From an uncultured Burkholderiales bacterium (GTDB lineage Bacteria > Pseudomonadota > Gammaproteobacteria > Burkholderiales > Burkholderiaceae_C), in contig CAIKNE010000125.1 in the NCBI GenBank assembly GCA_903828695.1, forward strand, positions 1 through 37,071: a stretch of 37,071 nucleotides of DNA, given 5' to 3'. Every line of letters starts with the position of its first letter. The stretch's first letter is position 1. Below the pieces are notes generated by a model. That model ran no database searches. It saw only the letters and a list, made by a program, of their open reading frames with translations, and was not told the origin of the DNA. Of the stretch, positions 32,858 to 37,071 are shown one piece after another. The translations under genes and the position numbers were made by a program.

Positions 32858-33691
32858 CTAAAATTTTGCAGTGCAAGTCATCTCCTGATTTCCACGAAGG
32901 AACTTTTGAACGGACTCAGTACCCGATTGAACCTTAGAGACTGCATCCTCCATACTTGCAATATTTGTAACGGGTGTTTTGTTGAATTCAATTAAAATGT
33001 CGTTGTATCTAAGTCCACATTTTTTGGCCGGCGAATCATCTACAACAGAGATCGCGAGTACGCCTTTATCTCTCCCTATTTGAATGGCTAATTCAGGGGG
33101 GATGGCAATGTAGTTCAAGCCAAAATTGAGCGGATTTGTTTTAAGTTTAATAGCTTTTATCGATTCCGCCAAATTGGAGATATCTCGGTCCGTTAAATCT
33201 TTTTCGTAAACACCTGATCGACCAGCGACTTTAATGGAGATATTTTTTGCGTCAACCATTTTGTCAATGATAAAAGTGGGTATCTTAAAGCTGTTACTTT
33301 CATGAACACTATTGGGTGTTATCACTTGTCGTTTTGGATCTGGATCGCTTGCAATGTTAATGATTTGACCATCAACACTCAGACCTAATTCGTTGATTAA
33401 GTACCATCCCTCTAAGTGAAGTTCAGTATCCAGATACCAAGTTTTTGAAGTGTCATTTTCAATGTACTTAACTTTTATCCAACCAGTTCCAACATTGAAA
33501 TATTCGGTTGTTCTGATTTTTATATTGTCTGAAGAATACACAACTGTATTCAAATCCGATTTATTATTTTCAGATTTATAAATTTTAAATTTATCATCGG
33601 CAATAGATGGTATGGCAGCAAGTGCCGCAATGAATACACTGGTTCTAAAAAAAAATTTTAAGCACTGCATACAACTCCAATTAGGTTTCAT
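32858..33691 (-). CDS. secreted PDZ-domain protein of unknown function
   Basis: This 277-residue protein has a signal peptide (CLKFFFRTSVFIAALAAIPSIA). The middle region is unrecognised and includes a Trp-rich stretch (GTGWIKVKYIENDTSKTWYLDTELHLEGWYLINE). A C-terminal PDZ domain (about 190-277) reads IPPELAIQIGRDKGVLAISVVDDSPAKKCGLRYNDILIEFNKTPVTNIASMEDAVSKV in outline. There is no protease catalytic domain. A perfect FNR-type box lies 100 bp upstream, suggesting oxygen control. It stands alone between csbD and the APS kinase gene. Confidence 0.75.
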   Translation of the reverse strand: MKPNWSCMQCLKFFFRTSVFIAALAAIPSIADDKFKIYKSENNKSDLNTVVYSSDNIKIRTTEYFNVGTGWIKVKYIENDTSKTWYLDTELHLEGWYLINELGLSVDGQIINIASDPDPKRQVITPNSVHESNSFKIPTFIIDKMVDAKNISIKVAGRSGVYEKDLTDRDISNLAESIKAIKLKTNPLNFGLNYIAIPPELAIQIGRDKGVLAISVVDDSPAKKCGLRYNDILIEFNKTPVTNIASMEDAVSKVQSGTESVQKFLRGNQEMTCTAKF

Positions 33692-33790
33692 TGTTTAGGG
33701 GGCTGGTTTATGACTTAATACAAAGCATAAAGTTGACGATGAAATAGTAACCTAACAATTTTGGAAGTTGTATGTTAATTTGAATATTAC

Positions 33791-33804
33791 TTGATTTATA
33801 TCAA
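33791..33804 (-). promoter_or_regulatory. FNR/ANR-type box upstream of the PDZ gene
   Basis: TTGATTTATATCAA is a perfect match to TTGAT-N4-ATCAA, the binding site of oxygen-sensing FNR/ANR regulators. Its centre is ~106 bp upstream of the PDZ gene start. In a class II arrangement this gives a transcription start near 33756. The rest of the 33692-33937 gap has no gene. Confidence 0.65.
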
Positions 33805-33937
33805 TTCTTGAGTTGAGAGGGGATCCGCGGGTTATTTATTTAGACCCCCCCTTTGTTGGTTTCGGTTTTGGTTATGATCTTGGGTCTGACTTATATATTA
33901 AATCTAAAAACAGCAGCGCTATTTTTTATTCAAATTT

Positions 33938-34450
33938 TTAAACACTGATGTGTTTTTTTATAAGCTCACAACACTCAATTGCATCTGTTGTATCAGTCCG
34001 AAGATGAATATCGGGATTTTTAGGAATCTCGTACGGACTTGTAATGCCAGTCATATTTTTGATTAATCCATTTTCCTGTAGAGTGTATAACCCCTTAACA
34101 TCCCGGGTTGCACATCTTTTTAATGATGTGTCAACATATACTTCAATAAATTGTCCAGGCTGGAATAGTGCTCTAGCTTTGTGTCTATCTTCTGAAAAAG
34201 GAGAAATCAAGGCAACGATTACTAAGATTTCTAAATCAACCAATATTTTTGCAACTTCTGCAACCCTCCTAGCATTTTCATGTCTATCGCTTCTCGTAAA
34301 TCCTAAATCTTTATTGAGACCAAGTCGGATTTGATCTCCGTCCAACACGCAAGTTAATTGTCCTTTATCTTTATATTGAGCAGCCAATAAGTTGGCAATA
34401 GTCGTTTTTCCAGATCCTGATAGACCGGTTAACCATATACATTTGCTCAT
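33938..34450 (-). CDS. cysC: adenylylsulfate (APS) kinase
   Basis: This 170-residue kinase makes PAPS, the universal sulfuryl donor, from APS and ATP. Walker A is GLSGSGKT (9-16), followed by VLDGDQIRLGLNKDLGFTRSDRHENARRVAEVAK. The conserved S83 is in ALISPFSEDR, DVKGLY is at 117-122 and the lid segment is TGITSPYEIP. It is shorter than E. coli CysC (201) but keeps all motifs. No sulfurylase genes (cysDN) are adjacent. Its start overlaps the upstream sulfotransferase gene by 4 bp, so the product PAPS is probably used by that enzyme rather than for cysteine synthesis. Confidence 0.93.
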   Translation of the reverse strand: MSKCIWLTGLSGSGKTTIANLLAAQYKDKGQLTCVLDGDQIRLGLNKDLGFTRSDRHENARRVAEVAKILVDLEILVIVALISPFSEDRHKARALFQPGQFIEVYVDTSLKRCATRDVKGLYTLQENGLIKNMTGITSPYEIPKNPDIHLRTDTTDAIECCELIKKHISV

Positions 34451-35076
34451 AGCCTGTGGTAGTTGAATGTTCTATAGTCGTCTGCGTAAAAGTCCTCAAC
34501 CAATGCTAAAGTACGGTCATTAAATTTCAATTCTGTTTGGTATTCCGATACATTATTCTTTGGAATTACTAACTTAACTTTTGTTCCATATCCTAGAGTT
34601 TGAAAGACTTTTTCAATAATTGTTTCTAGACCTTCTTCATATTTGAATACGCCTTTGATGAGCGGACCCACAAATTCATTTTGAGGTCTAATATGGTTTG
34701 CTAAGTAATAATGATTGCCCTTGTATTTGCTCAACACATACGGTACCCATTGATCAAATGTAATTCCCAAGTTGTTTAATGAGGTATATTTCCTCGACCA
34801 GTGAAAATCAGACCAGCACCTTAGCATAGGGTGCCTAACAATTGCAAAGCTGTAGTCAAAGGATGAGATATTGAGAATCTGATCTAAAATTTCATAATGA
34901 TAATGCTGTGGAGGGCATTTCATAGTAGGACGAACTGTTTCATTTTCTGTTCCGAAATGCTGGGTAAAACCCATCGATCTGAAAAATGAATTAAGTGCTG
35001 TCCCGCCTGTTTTAGGGATATGGACGCCTAAAATATTTATCGCTTGATGGTTCACTTTTATGCTGTAGACGGGCAT
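34447..35076 (-). CDS. sulfotransferase-family protein
   Basis: This 209-residue protein has the two PAPS-binding signatures. The N-terminal 5'-phosphosulfate loop is GVHIPKTGGTALNSFF (19-33). The 3'-phosphate segment FAIVRHPMLRCWSDFHWSR includes the invariant Arg. HIPKTGGT is typical of carbohydrate (family 2) sulfotransferases. It is cytoplasmic or Golgi-type in fold, with no membrane anchor. With APS kinase encoded 4 bp overlapping, the pair makes PAPS and transfers sulfate, probably to a cell-surface glycan or lipid. The acceptor is unknown, and no glycan-synthesis gene lies in the window. Confidence 0.85.
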   Translation of the reverse strand: MPVYSIKVNHQAINILGVHIPKTGGTALNSFFRSMGFTQHFGTENETVRPTMKCPPQHYHYEILDQILNISSFDYSFAIVRHPMLRCWSDFHWSRKYTSLNNLGITFDQWVPYVLSKYKGNHYYLANHIRPQNEFVGPLIKGVFKYEEGLETIIEKVFQTLGYGTKVKLVIPKNNVSEYQTELKFNDRTLALVEDFYADDYRTFNYHRL

Positions 35077-35563
35077 ATTATTTATTCAATGATGAATTTT
35101 TGATGTCAAAGAAATAGATCTTGCGTTAAATCGCTATTGCTATTTCTTATGTTAAATTTGATTTGTATTTTGATGACGAACGCTATGTAAAGAAATACAT
35201 ATTTACAATGTCGTTAGTAGCTTTGTGTTCGTGTAAGCTGGCTCTCCTATCTGAATTCAATCTTGCTGTATTTTTTTGGCAAGGAGAAGCTTCCAATCCA
35301 TCTCCCCAAATCAGGTCGATTGAAGATTGCGTTTTCTTTTGAAGTTACACTCTAAAGAAAGTGTTCGATTTTATTTGTTTACAGATCTGCTTGATAAATA
35401 GCCTGTCTGCACCGAAACACATTCTTATAGGGCTTAACTATTGAGCTCTTTTTTGCGCCTATCGATGCTTTCATCGGTAAAATCACCGACGGATTTATAT
35501 TGTTTTTAGTGTCTAATATCCATTAAGTATTCACACCACTTCTAATTATTAATTTCCTTAAAT
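35077..35563. other. AT-rich intergenic region
   Basis: No gene is supported in these 487 bp between the divergent sulfotransferase and acyl-CoA dehydrogenase genes. Two small stem-loops (CGATG/CATCG around 35463-35476, TCGGT/ACCGA just after) are the only structures I notice. Both promoters must lie here. Confidence 0.45.
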
Positions 35564-36727
35564 ATGGATTTCTCCTTACCCCCTCACTTAACCGAATTAC
35601 AAACCAAGGTCCGCTCCTTTATCCGGGAAAAAGTCATACCCTTTGAGTCTGACTCCAGGCAAGATTCCCACGGTCCTCACGAAAGTCTACGCAAAGATTT
35701 GATTGATATGGCTCGTGCAGAGGGCCTATTGACTCCACACGCCTCGAGAGAATTGGGCGGTCTTGGACTTAGTCACGTTGAGAAAGCTATTGTGTTTGTT
35801 GAAGCTGGTTACTCCACCCTAGGTCCAACAGCCATGAATATTCACGCTCCTGATGAGGGTAATATCCATCTAATGGAGGTCGTTGCCAATGAGGATCAAA
35901 AGAATCGGTGGTTAAAACCCCTGGTGCGCGGCGATATTCGGTCTTGTTTTGCGATGACCGAGCCTGCTCCTGGAGCCGGAGCAGATCCCTCTATGCTTAA
36001 TACAACAGCTATTAAGGACGGGGATGACTACGTCATCAGCGGAACCAAATGGTTTATCACAGGGGCTACGGGAGCCTCTTTTGCCATTATCATGGCCAAA
36101 CTCGAAGACGGATCGGCGACCATGTTTTTGTCGGACATGGATAGGCCAGGAATTAATGTGGTCAGGCAAATGGACGCCCTGGACTCTTGCTTTGCAGGTG
36201 GTCATGGGGTTGTAGAGTTCAAGGATTTGAGAATTCCGAGTCGAGATGTACTTGGTGAGGTTGGGAAGGGTTTTCGTTATGCCCAAATTCGCCTTGCACC
36301 TGCCCGCTTGACGCACTGCATGCGCTGGTTAGGTCAAGCGCAGCGCGCGCATGATATTGCCGTTGAATACGCAAGTACGCGCCAAGCCTTTGGCGTAGCA
36401 CTAGGTACCCATGAGGGCGTGGGTTACATGCTGGCTGATAATGATATGGATCTGCATACTTCGAGGCTGCACATTTGGCACACAGCTTGGCTGCTCGACC
36501 AAGGCGAGAGAGGCAATTTCGAATCGAGCCGCGCTAAAACCGTATGTGCTGAGGCGGAGTGCCGCGTTGTGGATCGCTGCGTTCAAATACTGGGCGGACA
36601 AGGGGTGACTTCAGAGACAATAGTGATGAAGATATTCAAAGATATCCGCGCTTTTAGAATCTACGACGGGCCCAGTGAGGTTCACCGTTGGAGTATGGCC
36701 AAGAAGATTATTGCCCAACAACATTAA
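35564..36727 (+). CDS. acyl-CoA dehydrogenase
   Basis: This 387-residue FAD-dependent dehydrogenase has the N-terminal helical domain (LTELQTKVRSFIREKVIPFE). The FAD-binding segment is CFAMTEPAPGAGADPSMLNTTA with KWFITGA. The C-terminal domain has RLGQ-like QAQRAHDIAVEYASTRQAFG, CVQILGGQGVTSE and the terminal YDGPSEVHRWSMAKKI. The YDGPSEVHR ending and length resemble the ACAD11-like/long-chain subgroup. It oxidises acyl-CoA to enoyl-CoA, passing electrons to ETF. No beta-oxidation partners are in the window, so the chain length is unknown. Confidence 0.9.
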   Translation: MDFSLPPHLTELQTKVRSFIREKVIPFESDSRQDSHGPHESLRKDLIDMARAEGLLTPHASRELGGLGLSHVEKAIVFVEAGYSTLGPTAMNIHAPDEGNIHLMEVVANEDQKNRWLKPLVRGDIRSCFAMTEPAPGAGADPSMLNTTAIKDGDDYVISGTKWFITGATGASFAIIMAKLEDGSATMFLSDMDRPGINVVRQMDALDSCFAGGHGVVEFKDLRIPSRDVLGEVGKGFRYAQIRLAPARLTHCMRWLGQAQRAHDIAVEYASTRQAFGVALGTHEGVGYMLADNDMDLHTSRLHIWHTAWLLDQGERGNFESSRAKTVCAEAECRVVDRCVQILGGQGVTSETIVMKIFKDIRAFRIYDGPSEVHRWSMAKKIIAQQH

Positions 36728-36814
36728 ATTTTAATAACGTTTTATTTGCGCTTGTGTTGCGTTGTGTATAAGTGCAACTTAGGCGACTGGATTCCAACAA
36801 ACTAACGAGCTAGC

Positions 36815-36836
36815 GCCTGTCATTGTATATACAGGC
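36815..36836. repeat. inverted repeat after the acyl-CoA dehydrogenase gene
   Basis: GCCTGT (36815-36820) and ACAGGC (36831-36836) form a 6-bp stem with a 10-base loop, about 90 bp after the gene end. It lacks a T-run, so it could be a weak terminator or an element boundary. Confidence 0.4.
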
Positions 36837-36852
36837 AGATCAGAAAAACACT

Positions 36853-36966
36853 ATGTTTGCGCATTGTAGGATAGACCCAGAAGTGCACGAGCATATTGAT
36901 AAGGGGATGTTCGAGAGGTTGGGTCTGCCCCATTGGATGATCACTTACTGTCAGGGATCGCTTTAA
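36853..36966 (+). CDS. short open frame of unknown status, possibly interrupted gene
   Basis: This frame encodes 37 residues (MFAHCRIDPEVHEHIDKGMF... to YCQGSL). It has no ribosome site and no family that I recognise. Its stop lies inside the first of two direct repeats, so it may be the stump of a gene interrupted by a mobile element that starts near 36950. It may also not be expressed at all. Confidence 0.25.
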   Translation: MFAHCRIDPEVHEHIDKGMFERLGLPHWMITYCQGSL

Positions 36967-37000
36967 TGGAGCCACCCAGGATCGCCTCTAATGGATCCAC
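36955..37000. mobile_element. possible insertion-sequence end (direct repeats)
   Basis: Two near-identical 21-22-bp copies lie 24 bp apart: GGATCGC-TTTAATGGAGCCAC (36955-36975) and GGATCGCCTCTAATGGATCCAC (36979-37000). Repeated terminal motifs of this kind occur at the ends of IS21-type elements, whose transposase-binding sites are iterated. No transposase gene is inside the window, so this is only a candidate left end. Confidence 0.35.
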
Positions 37001-37071
37001 TTTAGCCCCTTAATTCTGTCTGTTTCGGCACCTGTATTTTGCCGTATTTTGGTCCTGTGTAAATGACTAAT

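Noticed and set aside
1-37071. CRISPR arrays, tRNA or rRNA genes, and plasmid or phage modules
   Set aside because: I saw no regularly spaced short repeats, no cloverleaf or rRNA-like sequence, and no replication or phage structural genes.

Overview
The window most likely comes from a betaproteobacterium (Burkholderiales; a Polynucleobacter-like freshwater organism is plausible). This is inferred from gene content, not from a marker gene: there is no rRNA or tRNA here. The supporting genes are a Burkholderiales-style CmpA/NrtA substrate-binding protein with a Cys-rich N-terminus, an FeS-type photolyase beside DUF2256, YceI/cytochrome b561 pairs, and the C-terminal tail of a giant Burkholderiales-type surface protein. 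Coding density is high, with short operons on both strands and moderate to low GC.

Layout. 1-0.8 kb: lipid-phosphate genes (partial PAP2 phosphatase, DgkA). 0.8-3.1 kb, minus: a WD40 propeller protein followed by GTP cyclohydrolase II (ribA). 3.5-5.6 kb, plus: a low-complexity small protein, an NADPH-dependent FMN reductase and a formylglycine-generating-enzyme-like protein without the usual Cys pair, tail to tail with the chromate transporter chrA. 7.2-8.1 kb: a secreted protein, probably outer membrane. 8.3-10.9 kb, minus: DODA-type dioxygenase, cytochrome b561 and two YceI proteins, divergent from a LysR regulator. 12.1-15.8 kb: a cyanate operon (binding protein, permease, ATPase, cyanase) behind a consensus sigma-54 promoter. 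16-18.8 kb, minus: DUF1330, a catalase-like lipoprotein, DUF4399 and a small winged-helix protein that abuts an orphan adhesin C-terminus. 19.4-21.4 kb: a five-heme cytochrome c. 21.8-24.5 kb, minus: a hypothetical protein, DUF2256, FeS photolyase and an HNH endonuclease. 24.6-25.9 kb: cbpA-cbpM chaperone pair.

26-32.3 kb holds the most interesting block. It is a compact cyclic-nucleotide signalling cassette: two stand-alone cyclic-nucleotide-binding proteins and a protein resembling the eukaryotic class I phosphodiesterase on the plus strand, facing a hybrid histidine kinase with four near-identical tandem PAS modules and a response regulator fused to a class III adenylate cyclase on the minus strand. 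A complete circuit (sensor, cyclase, receptor, phosphodiesterase) would fit within about 6.3 kb.

32.4-37 kb: a CsbD stress protein, a PDZ protein behind a perfect FNR-type box, an APS kinase/sulfotransferase pair that suggests sulfation of a cell product, an acyl-CoA dehydrogenase, and direct repeats near the right edge that may be an insertion-sequence end.
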